Shown here piece after piece: positions 25,911-33,837 of a stretch of DNA of 64,000 bases; positions within the stretch are counted from its first letter, which is position 1; the number at the start of each line of letters is the position of its first letter. The translations under genes were made by a program, and so were the position numbers. The notes under the pieces are model-generated. The model worked only from the letters and a program-made list of their open reading frames with translations, searched no databases and was not told the DNA's origin. This DNA comes from Ktedonobacteraceae bacterium (GTDB taxonomy: Bacteria; Chloroflexota; Ktedonobacteria; Ktedonobacterales; Ktedonobacteraceae). The stretch covers positions 89,417-153,416 of the forward strand of contig DASRBN010000022.1 in the NCBI GenBank assembly GCA_035653615.1, written 5' to 3'.

Positions 25911-28328
25911 ATGTCTGTCTCCCAGCATGACTGGTCCCTGCATCGCAAGGGTCAGATCGACCAGGAACGTCATAAAGAGAAGATTCGCGAGGCCATCAAG
26001 AAAAACCTGCAAGATATCGTCAGTGAAGAAGGTATCATTCTCTCGGATGGCAAGAAGACAGTGCGCGTGCCCATTCGTTCTCTGGATGAGTATCGCTTCC
26101 GCTTTGACCCCGGCCGCCAGCAGCACGCAGGCCAGGGCAATGGAAAAAGTAAGGTTGGTGATGTTGTAGCACAGGAGCCACGCCCCGGCAAGGGTAAAAA
26201 GGGAGACGCGGGCAAAGAGGCCGGCTACGACTATTACGAGGCCGAAATCACGATGGAAGAACTGGCCGCGATGATCTTCGAGGATCTCGGCCTGCCCAAC
26301 CTCGAGCAAAAACGCCAGCAGGAACTCCAGACCGAGGCTGTGCGCTTTACCGATGTGCGCAAGAAAGGCCCCCTCAACAACCTGGACAAGAAGCGCACCA
26401 TCATGGAGAATCTGAAGCGCAACGCGGCCAAGGGCGAGGCGAAGTTCCAGGATATTAAGTCGGAAGACCTTCGATTCAAAGTGTGGGAACCCACAATACG
26501 CTATCAATCGAATGCTGTCGTTATAGCGATGATGGACGTGTCGGGTTGTCACACAGCCGGACACCATATCGAAATGGCCGATGGCTCCTACAAGGATGTT
26601 TCCGAGATTATTGAGGGTGATGAAGTTGCTTGCCTGGATTTGGCAACGCTGCAAAAAACGACCGCGCCCGTTGTTGAGACGTTCTCAAAAATCGCTAATG
26701 AGACGCTTGTTATTGAGACCGAAGATGCAACACTGAGAGCAACCGCTCAGCATCGCTACTTCGTCTATGATGAACAGGAACACGCTCTCATTGAGAAACG
26801 TGCTGGTGAATTACAGATTGGCGATAAACTTATCCTGATCAATTCCTGGGGCAGCACAGCAGTGCAGCCAAACGTGCAGTTGACCGAAGATCAGGCCTAC
26901 ATATTGGGAGCATTGCTAGGCGATGGTCACATTTATGTGAGTCCAAATAGCTCGTACATCACTATTACAGATGAAAACCTGCTCAGGCTTCAGCAGTATC
27001 AAACTGTTTTTGAACGGGCTTTCAATGTCAAGGGTCTTATAAGGCAACTTCCAGGACCGAATAGTCGCCAGCGTATCCACTTCAACAGTGCCCCTCTGGC
27101 CCGTAAGTTGCTTTCAGACTACCCAATGCTGGGCAGTCGTTCGCGGTATCGTTATATCGAGGCGAGCATTTATCGTGAAGCACCAGAGGTGCGAGCCGCT
27201 TTCCTGCGTGGGCTTTTTGATGCAGAAGGTAGCATCGCTCACCACGCAGTAATGTTCTATTCCGCGAGCCGCCAGCTGATTATGCAGGTGAAACATTTAC
27301 TCTCATACTGGGGTATTCGTGCGCGGGTTCATGATTTTGAGCAGCATGAGAATCGTCTGGGTGACGACCAGACGATTCGTGCAGGTACCTACTACAAGCT
27401 CTCAATCAACGCGAAAGATGTCTTGCTTTTCGCCGAACATATCGGTTTTGGTTGTGAAGAGAAACGAGCCAAAATGAAAGTGCTGGTTGAGAAACAGGCA
27501 GCAGGTATTGATGCAATGCGCAGTAAATATATCCTCAACGAAGACAGGCGTGAGCGTTTTGCTCATGTTGCCGGGCATACGCGCTTGTATACCTATTATC
27601 GTCAGGAGACCCATACCCTTTCTCAACAGCAACTCCGCACGCTTGCTTCGAGTAGCACCGCAACGGTAGAGGATAAAGAGTATATTGATACCATCTTGAA
27701 ACGCAGCTTCATCGTTTCAAAAGTACAACGTATTCAGCGAATCGAGGAACCCGTCCAGGTGTACGATTTCGGTGTTGCGGAACATCATAACTATATTGTG
27801 GATGGCATGTTAAGTCATAACAGTATGGGCGAATTCGAGAAGTACATCGCCAGGAGCTTCTACTTCTGGATGGTGCGCTTCCTGCGCACGAAGTATAACA
27901 ACGTGCAGATCGTCTTCATCAGCCACCATACCGAGGCAAAAGAGGTGACCGAGGAGGAGTTTTTCCATAAAGGCGAAAGCGGTGGTACGCAGGTTTCATC
28001 GGCCTATGAGCTGGCCCTGGAGATCATCAAGGAGCGCTATAATCCTGATGACTGGAACATCTACCCGTTCCACTTCTCTGACGGCGATAATCTGCCCTGG
28101 GACAATGATCGCTGCGTGCAGCTGGTCAACAAGCTGATGGAGCTTTGTAACATCTTTGGCTATGGCGAGATCCGCGAGGGACATTACCGCTCGCCCAGCA
28201 CGCTGATGTCGGCCTACAATAAAATCACCGATAAGAAGTTTATAGCTGTTACCATCTCAGATAAAAAAGAGGTCTATCCCGCACTGCGGAAATTCTTTGC
28301 CCAGCGCGAACCGGTTCCGACAAGATAG
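25911..28328 (+). CDS. yhbH: YeaH/YhbH (DUF444) vWA protein interrupted by an intein
   Basis: 805 residues from ATG 25911, chosen because AAAAAGGAG lies just upstream; a GTG at 25893 adds six residues. Without the intein (residues 213-637) it is 380 aa, close to Bacillus YhbH. The N-extein shows the basic DUF444 start (SQHDWSLHRKGQIDQERH) and MDVSG. The C-extein resumes with SMGEFEKYIARSFYFWMVRF and continues through the vWA fold (VFISHHTEAKEVTEEEFFHKGESGGT). DUF444 proteins are partners of PrkA and SpoVR under starvation. The intein splits the DxSxS metal-site motif, so the unspliced protein should lack a working MIDAS site. It is the second gene of the operon. Confidence 0.93.
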   Translation: MSVSQHDWSLHRKGQIDQERHKEKIREAIKKNLQDIVSEEGIILSDGKKTVRVPIRSLDEYRFRFDPGRQQHAGQGNGKSKVGDVVAQEPRPGKGKKGDAGKEAGYDYYEAEITMEELAAMIFEDLGLPNLEQKRQQELQTEAVRFTDVRKKGPLNNLDKKRTIMENLKRNAAKGEAKFQDIKSEDLRFKVWEPTIRYQSNAVVIAMMDVSGCHTAGHHIEMADGSYKDVSEIIEGDEVACLDLATLQKTTAPVVETFSKIANETLVIETEDATLRATAQHRYFVYDEQEHALIEKRAGELQIGDKLILINSWGSTAVQPNVQLTEDQAYILGALLGDGHIYVSPNSSYITITDENLLRLQQYQTVFERAFNVKGLIRQLPGPNSRQRIHFNSAPLARKLLSDYPMLGSRSRYRYIEASIYREAPEVRAAFLRGLFDAEGSIAHHAVMFYSASRQLIMQVKHLLSYWGIRARVHDFEQHENRLGDDQTIRAGTYYKLSINAKDVLLFAEHIGFGCEEKRAKMKVLVEKQAAGIDAMRSKYILNEDRRERFAHVAGHTRLYTYYRQETHTLSQQQLRTLASSSTATVEDKEYIDTILKRSFIVSKVQRIQRIEEPVQVYDFGVAEHHNYIVDGMLSHNSMGEFEKYIARSFYFWMVRFLRTKYNNVQIVFISHHTEAKEVTEEEFFHKGESGGTQVSSAYELALEIIKERYNPDDWNIYPFHFSDGDNLPWDNDRCVQLVNKLMELCNIFGYGEIREGHYRSPSTLMSAYNKITDKKFIAVTISDKKEVYPALRKFFAQREPVPTR
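26547..27821 (+). mobile_element. Intein in YeaH/YhbH (425 aa, LAGLIDADG)
   Basis: Host residues 213-637. It begins with Cys (CHTAGHHIEMADG, a somewhat divergent block A), has block B with RATAQHRYF, and ends VYDFGVAEHHNYIVDGMLSHN followed by host Ser. Both endonuclease motifs are present: ILGALLGDGHI (Asp338) and FLRGLFDAEGS (Glu439). Apart from the shared intein framework, its sequence does not resemble the PrkA and SpoVR inteins closely, which suggests separate acquisition rather than a recent local duplication. Confidence 0.94.
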
Positions 28329-28337
28329 GATTGTCAT

Positions 28338-28405
28338 GGGCGCAATACACCTACCCTTACGTTGTTGATCTTAAGCGTGATGGACGCAGGAACTTGCGCC
28401 CCTAC
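28338..28405. repeat. Short inverted repeat upstream of spoVR
   Basis: GGGCGCAA (28338-28345) pairs with TTGCGCCC (28394-28401), followed by CTAC as in the other palindromic repeats of this genome. It sits between yeaH and spoVR. Confidence 0.45.
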
Positions 28406-28416
28406 AGGAGTTTCCA

Positions 28417-31086
28417 ATGGCAGATAGCGATATCGAACGTTTACGTGATGCGATAGATGATGCGTGGGAGGAAGCCCTTAATTTCGGACTTGATCCGTTC
28501 CCCACGCATTTCGAGCTTGTGCCCGCGACGATCATGTATGAATTTGCCTCGTACAGCCTGCCGGGGCGTTTCAGTCACTGGACGCATGGCAAAGCGTATT
28601 ACAGGCAGAAGATGCAGTATGACTTCGGGTTGAGCAAAATCTACGAGATGGTGGTCAATACCAATCCCAGCTATGCCTTCCTGATGGATATGAACAATCT
28701 GCTGCAAAATACGTTCGTGGCGGCGCATGTGTTCGGGCATACCGACTTCTTCAAGAACAACGCTTACTTCCAGCATACCTCGCGTCGTATGATCGATAAA
28801 GTGAGCATTCATGCCGAACGCATCGCCAAATACGAGTTCGATCATGGCAAGGCGGAAGTCGAGCGCTTCCTTGATGCTGTTCTCTCTATTCAAGAGCATG
28901 TTGATTATAACCTGCTGATTCGTGAGAACGAGCCGGAATATAGAGAAGAGCGAAAAGCCGCTAACCAGGTCTCAACCGAATACGACGACCTGTGGGGTCT
29001 GGAGAAGAAGGCGAAGAGGGCGGAGGAGGAACGCGACCTGCGGCCAGGAAAACCACCCAAGTTTCCAGAGAAGCCCGAGAAGGATATCCTTCAATTCTTA
29101 GTACGTTATTCTCCGCATCTGCAACCCTGGCAGCGCGATATTATTGAGATTGTGCGCCTGGAGATGCTGTACTTTGTGCCTCAGATGCAGACCAAAATAC
29201 TCAATGAGGGGTGGGCCTGCCTTGTAGGAAACAGTCTCGTACTTACTGAACAGGGATTGATGCGCTATGAGGCGTTGCATGAACTACTTGCACAGGATAA
29301 AGCTGTTAAAGTAGGTAGCGGCGATGGAGAACAAGATGCTATTACCGACCGGCATATTACGCGCAATGCCGCTACAATCCGCCTACGTACGCGCCGTGGT
29401 CTCCTGCTAGAGGGTGCTGAAGAACATAAACTCAGTATCGGGCCTGGCCAATGGATTACGTTGAAAGATGTGAAGGTTGGACAGCGTATCCCCCTGAGCG
29501 TTGGTGATAATATCTGGCCGGAGCAACTTGTACCTATCACACTCCCTGTCCAGATACGTATACCAAATCAAAAGGATGTAGCCGCTGCTGCAGGAGTTAG
29601 TGTTTATACTATACAACGATCATTGAACGGTAAGACAGTTTCTAATGCAGAACGCATTCAGTCTGCTATTGAACAAACAGGTTACCAATTGCGACCAAAT
29701 TGGAGGCCACTATATAGTCGGCGATTCCCACTTGTTGCGCCTACACATATGACAGAAGCATTCGCCGAATTTCTAGGCTACTTGATTGGCGATGGCAATA
29801 TTCATACCTCTAAAAATGCGATTGGCTACACGACCGGAGACCGCGAACTGGCGGATCGCTTTGCTTCCCTGGTTAAAGAGTTGTTTGCCATCGAGTCGAA
29901 TGTGTACTGGGATGATAGAACCCTGAGCGGCAAAGGTGGTCGCTGGCGCGTCGTCTTCTATTCAGCCAATGTGCTTGATCTGTTACAGGAGCTAGGCATT
30001 GATTTGAAGGCAAAGGCCAGGCAGAAACGCATCCCTGATGTGATTCTGCGTTCGCCAAAGCCGGTCGTGAGCGCTTTCTTGCGGGCGTACTTTGATTGCG
30101 ATGGATGTGCTTCTGCCAAACAGGGCGTGATCCTATCGACGTTCAGCGATGGCATTGCTCAGACGCTGCAGGTTTTATTGTTGAACTATGGCATTCTTTC
30201 CCGGCGTCGAGGGCCGAATGTCTGGATTAGCAGCACATCAGCATGCATCTTCGCGCGAGAAATTGGCTTTGGCCTGGTCCGCAAACAGGAAAATCTTGAG
30301 AAGTATATTGCAAGCCATCAGTGGTTCCTCAAGGAAGATCCCACAGATGAAGTAGTGAGCATCGAACATGATGTGGCCGATGTTTACGATATTACTGTTG
30401 ATCGGTCGCATCGTTACGTGGCAAACGGGATGTTGCATCATAACAGCATATGGCACTCGCGCATCATGCGCAAACTCGGCGAGCGCGGCGTCATCTCAGA
30501 CTCCGAAACTGTCGAGTTCGCCCAATTGCACTCCGGTGTCCTCTCGCCATCGCGTACATCTTTGAACCCATACTATCTTGGCTTCAAGATGTTTGAGGAT
30601 ATCGAGCGGCGCTGGGATAATCCCACGAAGGAGGAGCAGGAGCGATTCGGCAGGAGACCAGGCATGGGAAGGCAGAAAATCTTCGAGGTGCGCGAGTTAG
30701 AGAATGACGTATCGTTCCTGCGCAACTACCTGACGAAAGACCTGGTGAAAGAGCTTGACCTCTATCTATATAAGAAGGAGGGCGATGAGTGGGTGATTGT
30801 GGAGAAGGATTGGGAGAAGGTGCGCGATGGTATCGTTGCCAGCATGACAAACTTCGGCTATCCCTACCTGGTGGTTGAAAACGGTGATTATCGTGGCAAC
30901 CGCGAACTCTACATCAAGCATCTCTTCGAGGGGCAGGAACTCGACCTGAACTATGCTGAGAAGACCTTGCAGCACGTGTATCTGTTGTGGGGCCGCCCGG
31001 TACACCTGGAGACGGTGTACGAGGGGAAGAAGATTTTGCTGACCTATGACGGCGAGCGCAATAGTAAAAGTACGCTTGAGAAATAA
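28417..31086 (+). CDS. spoVR: SpoVR-family protein interrupted by an intein
   Basis: 889 residues as translated; removing residues 268-676 leaves 480 aa, matching SpoVR/YcgB. N-extein motifs include GLDPFPTHFELV, AYVFxxT-like histidine-rich stretches (AAHVFGHTDFFKNN) and KILNEGWA. The C-extein resumes with SIWHSRIMRKL and has NPYYLGFKMFEDIERRWD, typical of the family. The biochemical function of SpoVR is unknown; it was first found through Bacillus spore cortex formation and is widely linked to prkA and yeaH. ATG 28417 has CAGGAG eight bases upstream. A hairpin at 31142-31190 closes the operon. Confidence 0.94.
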   Translation: MADSDIERLRDAIDDAWEEALNFGLDPFPTHFELVPATIMYEFASYSLPGRFSHWTHGKAYYRQKMQYDFGLSKIYEMVVNTNPSYAFLMDMNNLLQNTFVAAHVFGHTDFFKNNAYFQHTSRRMIDKVSIHAERIAKYEFDHGKAEVERFLDAVLSIQEHVDYNLLIRENEPEYREERKAANQVSTEYDDLWGLEKKAKRAEEERDLRPGKPPKFPEKPEKDILQFLVRYSPHLQPWQRDIIEIVRLEMLYFVPQMQTKILNEGWACLVGNSLVLTEQGLMRYEALHELLAQDKAVKVGSGDGEQDAITDRHITRNAATIRLRTRRGLLLEGAEEHKLSIGPGQWITLKDVKVGQRIPLSVGDNIWPEQLVPITLPVQIRIPNQKDVAAAAGVSVYTIQRSLNGKTVSNAERIQSAIEQTGYQLRPNWRPLYSRRFPLVAPTHMTEAFAEFLGYLIGDGNIHTSKNAIGYTTGDRELADRFASLVKELFAIESNVYWDDRTLSGKGGRWRVVFYSANVLDLLQELGIDLKAKARQKRIPDVILRSPKPVVSAFLRAYFDCDGCASAKQGVILSTFSDGIAQTLQVLLLNYGILSRRRGPNVWISSTSACIFAREIGFGLVRKQENLEKYIASHQWFLKEDPTDEVVSIEHDVADVYDITVDRSHRYVANGMLHHNSIWHSRIMRKLGERGVISDSETVEFAQLHSGVLSPSRTSLNPYYLGFKMFEDIERRWDNPTKEEQERFGRRPGMGRQKIFEVRELENDVSFLRNYLTKDLVKELDLYLYKKEGDEWVIVEKDWEKVRDGIVASMTNFGYPYLVVENGDYRGNRELYIKHLFEGQELDLNYAEKTLQHVYLLWGRPVHLETVYEGKKILLTYDGERNSKSTLEK
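29218..30444 (+). mobile_element. Intein in SpoVR (409 aa, LAGLIDADG plus LacI-type HTH)
   Basis: Host residues 268-676. It begins CLVGNSLVLTEQG and ends VYDITVDRSHRYVANGMLHHN, followed by host Ser677. Block B retains His in GAEEHKLS but has Gly-Ala in place of the usual Thr-x. The endonuclease motifs are FLGYLIGDGNI (Asp459) and FLRAYFDCDGC (Asp562). Between the splicing and endonuclease parts, residues about 379-428 (29551-29700) read QKDVAAAAGVSVYTIQRSLN followed by VSNAERIQSAIEQTGY. This is the pattern of a LacI-family helix-turn-helix plus hinge-side helix and is very unusual for an intein. Confidence 0.93.
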
Positions 31087-31141
31087 CGAGGCCGGTGGTT
31101 CATCACACAAAACGTGAACTCCACTTGTTTCTCCTTTCTGG

Positions 31142-31195
31142 CAGTGAGGGTCAATACATTGCGAGGTGAGCGGTGTATTGGCCCTCGCTGTTCTT
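31142..31195 (+). terminator. Terminator after spoVR
   Basis: A stem pairs AGTGAGGGTCAATACA with TGTATTGGCCCTCGCT (with G-U pairs) and is followed by TTCTT. It lies 56 bases after the spoVR stop and before the next promoter. Confidence 0.6.
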
Positions 31196-31210
31196 ACCTG
31201 TCCTACCTCA

Positions 31211-31240
31211 TTGACATCTCTTCATACTCGTGAGTATACT
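31211..31240 (+). promoter_or_regulatory. Sigma-70-type promoter of the DUF488 cassette
   Basis: TTGACA (31211-31216), an 18-base spacer and TATACT (31235-31240). Transcription would start near 31247, about 50 bases before the first DUF488 start. It separates this cassette from the prkA operon. Confidence 0.65.
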
Positions 31241-31297
31241 TGCACTAAATTCATCTGCCATCATCGAATAGATGAAAGATCTCTATAGGAGGAGAAC

Positions 31298-31861
31298 TTG
31301 GCATCCATTCCTATCTATACAATTGGCTATGGTAATCGCTCAATTGAAGAGTTTATCCGGCTTCTTCAACAGTACGAAATGAAGTTCCTGGTAGATATTC
31401 GCTCTCAACCTTACTCGCGTTACAATCCCGATTTCTCGAAGGATGCTCTAGAAAAACGACTGAAGCAAGCAAGTATCCGCTATATCTTCATGGGAGATAC
31501 ATTGGGAGGCCGACCCAGGGATGATACTGTTTATTTTGAGGATGGAAGAGTAGATTACGAAAAGGTTGCCGGGAAGGATTTTTATCAAAAAGGGATCAGC
31601 TACCTGCATACGGCCTGGTATAAGCAGTTACGCATTGTCTTGATGTGTAGCGAGGCTAAACCACAGGCATGTCATCGCAGCAAGCTCATTGGTAAAACGC
31701 TTCACAAGCAGAATATCAAGGTAGTGCATATCGATGAAACTGGCGCTCTTAAGACGCAAGAGCAGGTTGATCTTCTACTAACGGATGGCCAGTTGTCCTT
31801 ATTCGATGACATGTTAGGGTTATCACGCAAGAAGTACAATGTACCAGGCGATGAGGAATAG
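31298..31861 (+). CDS. DUF488 domain protein, first copy
   Basis: 187 residues from TTG 31298, with AGGAGG upstream. DUF488 hallmarks: the N-terminal IYTIGYGNRSIEEF strand, VDIRSQPYSRYNPDF (Asp and Arg of the putative active site) and the C-terminal MCSEAKPQACHRSKLI with the CxxxPxxCHR motif. DUF488 proteins are of unknown activity; the conserved Cys/His/Arg set suggests an enzyme acting on a phosphorylated or nucleotide substrate. It heads a three-gene unit. The next gene starts directly after its stop codon, so translation is probably coupled. Confidence 0.87.
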   Translation: MASIPIYTIGYGNRSIEEFIRLLQQYEMKFLVDIRSQPYSRYNPDFSKDALEKRLKQASIRYIFMGDTLGGRPRDDTVYFEDGRVDYEKVAGKDFYQKGISYLHTAWYKQLRIVLMCSEAKPQACHRSKLIGKTLHKQNIKVVHIDETGALKTQEQVDLLLTDGQLSLFDDMLGLSRKKYNVPGDEE

Positions 31862-32350
31862 ATGAAACCCAAGATTGTAACGATTGGCGTATATGGCTTC
31901 GAGAAAAACGCGTTCTTTCAGGCGCTCCAGGATGCCAGGATAGATGTTTTCTGCGATATAAGGAGAAGGCGCGGCATGCGTGGCTCCTTATACGCATTCG
32001 CGAACAGCGCGCATCTTCAGAAACAACTGGACGAGCTGGGTATTCGCTACATGCATATCAAAGACCTGGCCCCAGGCGAGGAGATTCGGCATCGCCAGAA
32101 GCAGGAAGACAAGAAATTGAAGATAGCCAAGCGAACGCGAACTGCCTTAGGGGAAGCATTTATTCAAGATTACGAGCAGGAATGTCTATCTACTTTTGAC
32201 TCTATGGAGTTTCTGAAGGGCCTGGGACAGGATATTCGGGTAATCGGCCTTTTCTGTGTTGAACGCGATCCAGAGGCATGTCACCGTTCCCTGGTTGCCA
32301 GGAAACTGGCACAAGACCTGGGACTCGCAGTGGAGCATATCAGACCGTAG
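31862..32350 (+). CDS. DUF488 domain protein, second copy
   Basis: 162 residues. The same fold as the preceding gene but divergent: VTIGVYGFEKNAFFQAL, then VFCDIRRRRGMRGSLYAFANS, and FCVERDPEACHRSLVARKL carrying CxxxPxxCHR. The ATG follows the previous stop without any gap. Two non-identical DUF488 genes in tandem suggest either a heterodimer or divided functions. The middle is unusually basic (RHRQKQEDKKLKIAKRTR), possibly for nucleic acid binding; that is inference. Confidence 0.87.
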   Translation: MKPKIVTIGVYGFEKNAFFQALQDARIDVFCDIRRRRGMRGSLYAFANSAHLQKQLDELGIRYMHIKDLAPGEEIRHRQKQEDKKLKIAKRTRTALGEAFIQDYEQECLSTFDSMEFLKGLGQDIRVIGLFCVERDPEACHRSLVARKLAQDLGLAVEHIRP

Positions 32351-32404
32351 TGGTTACTCATATGTTCGTCGACTCAGATGGGGTGGCTCGGCTGAATGAG
32401 GGGA

Positions 32405-32479
32405 CCGGAGATTCTTCGCTTCACTCAGAATGACATGGCCCCGGCCCATGTCATTCTGAGTGAAGCGAAGAATCTCCGG
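32405..32479. repeat. Perfect palindromic repeat, family C
   Basis: Arms start CCGGAGATTCTTCGCTTCAC and end TGAAGCGAAGAATCTCCGG, pairing over more than 30 bp. It lies inside the DUF488/dual-OB cassette. Related copies lie at 42641-42669 and 48471-48572. Confidence 0.8.
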
Positions 32480-32554
32480 CCAGCTTATGGATAATCACCG
32501 GATCAGGCTATCTTGACCGCAGAAAAATATAGTGTAGGGGGTGCATATTATAGT

Positions 32555-33178
32555 ATGGAAAGAGTGCTCATTGTTGCCAAAACTCACCTGGGAAACGATG
32601 CCTGTGTTGGTGGATTAGCCCTCGATACGAACAGGAATGTACGCCTGCTGCGCCCCGGGGGCTTGCATCAACCAGAGAACACGCCTTTTGAAGTTGGACA
32701 AATCTGGGAAGTAGATTTTCGCCCGGTCTCTCGCGTTACTCCGCCTCATATTGAGGATGTTATCGTAACAGAGGAACAGTATATCGGTCAGCAACCGAAC
32801 TTACGAGATTTCCTGCTGGAGCGTGTTCAACCCTGGCATGGTGGGCCAGAGAAGCTATTTGATGGGATGCTGGTGTTAGAGGGCCTGAGCGGCTATATTT
32901 CCAGACGAAAAGGGATACCAACGTGCAGTGTTGGATTCTGGCTGCCCGATAGTTCACTCATCATGACCTTAAAAAACAACAAACCGTCCTATCAGATCAT
33001 GGATGGAAACGGTAGCCGTTTTGGAAGATCATTTGCGATAAAGTATGTTGGCTTCGCTCCCCCGAAGTATCGGATTCCCGCCGGAAGTTTGCTACGCGTT
33101 TCCCTTGCTCGCTGGTGGGTGCAGTCAGAGGTGAATGAGGAGAGATGTTACCTGCAACTTTCGGGATGGTATCTATAA
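32555..33178 (+). CDS. Probable dual-OB-fold protein linked to DUF488
   Basis: 207 residues from ATG 32555; a TTG at 32513 would add 14 residues. It begins ERVLIVAKTHLGNDACVGGL and continues with a strand-rich sequence (VRLLRPGGLHQPENTPFEVG, then GQIWEVDFRP). This matches my recollection of the dual-OB (DuOB) domain, an uncharacterised family often beside DUF488 genes. The second half, ending RVSLARWWVQSEVNEERCYLQL, fits a second beta-barrel. OB folds usually bind nucleic acids. The neighbours suggest one functional unit with the two DUF488 proteins, perhaps in defence or nucleic-acid processing; that is inference. Confidence 0.62.
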   Translation: MERVLIVAKTHLGNDACVGGLALDTNRNVRLLRPGGLHQPENTPFEVGQIWEVDFRPVSRVTPPHIEDVIVTEEQYIGQQPNLRDFLLERVQPWHGGPEKLFDGMLVLEGLSGYISRRKGIPTCSVGFWLPDSSLIMTLKNNKPSYQIMDGNGSRFGRSFAIKYVGFAPPKYRIPAGSLLRVSLARWWVQSEVNEERCYLQLSGWYL

Positions 33179-33205
33179 AAAAAGAGCCTCTAATCTAGAG
33201 GCTCT
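33177..33205 (-). terminator. Intrinsic terminator of the molybdopterin oxidoreductase gene
   Basis: Read on the minus strand: a 10-bp stem (AGAGCCTCTA with its complement) around a 3-base loop, followed by seven Ts. It lies 23 bases past the stop at 33229 and abuts the stop of the plus-strand gene. Confidence 0.85.
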
Positions 33206-33228
33206 CAACATCTTACTCCTGGCCTTTC

Positions 33229-33837
33229 CTACCAGTAGCGCTCCTCTTCCCAGGGGTCGGCATGGTTATGGTAGCCGCGCTGCTCCCAGAAGCCGGGGCG
33301 GTCGTGTTCCATGAATTCCAGGCCATCGAACCACTTGGCGCTTTTGTAGAAGTAGAGTTTCGGGACGACGAGGCGCACCGGGCCACCGTGTTCGATCTCG
33401 AGGTCCTGCCCATCGTGTTTGATGGCGATCAGCACATCATCGTCGTCGAGGTCGGCAAGCGGCATATTGGTGGTGTAGCCGGTCCAGGAATGGGCCATGA
33501 CATATTTTGCCTCTGGCAAAGGCTTCGCGCGCTGCAAAATCTCGCGGATGGGAACGCCTTCCCAGGTATTGTCGTAGCGGCTCCACGTCGTGACGCAGTG
33601 AATATCGGTGGTGATGGTAATGCGGGGCAATTCGAGGAATTCTTCCCAGGTGAGTTCAAAAGGGTTTTCCACTTTGCCGGCAATCCTCAGTTTCCAATTG
33701 GCGGGAAGCCCTTTGGGAGTGCGCTCGTAGCTAAGTATAGGCCATTTTTTGGTCAGGTATTGTCCAGGTGGCAAGCGATCTTTGCCATCGGGGAGTTGTT
33801 CGATTTCCGTTCTCGATTTTTTACCAAACAATTGCAT
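33229..33837 (-). CDS. Molybdopterin-dependent oxidoreductase (sulfite oxidase fold)
   Basis: A 202-residue protein of the oxidoreductase molybdopterin-binding domain family (MsrP/YuiH-like). It has WKLRIAGKVENPFELTWEEF, the Mo-ligand Cys81 in IHCVTTWSRYDNTWEG, and HGGPVRLVVPKLYFYKSAKW in the C-terminal half. It has no Tat signal and no dimerisation domain, so it is a short, probably cytoplasmic member. The electron partner and substrate are unknown; sulfite, sulfoxides or nitrate are possible by family. It is a monocistronic gene with a clear terminator. Confidence 0.9.
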   Translation of the reverse strand: MQLFGKKSRTEIEQLPDGKDRLPPGQYLTKKWPILSYERTPKGLPANWKLRIAGKVENPFELTWEEFLELPRITITTDIHCVTTWSRYDNTWEGVPIREILQRAKPLPEAKYVMAHSWTGYTTNMPLADLDDDDVLIAIKHDGQDLEIEHGGPVRLVVPKLYFYKSAKWFDGLEFMEHDRPGFWEQRGYHNHADPWEEERYW

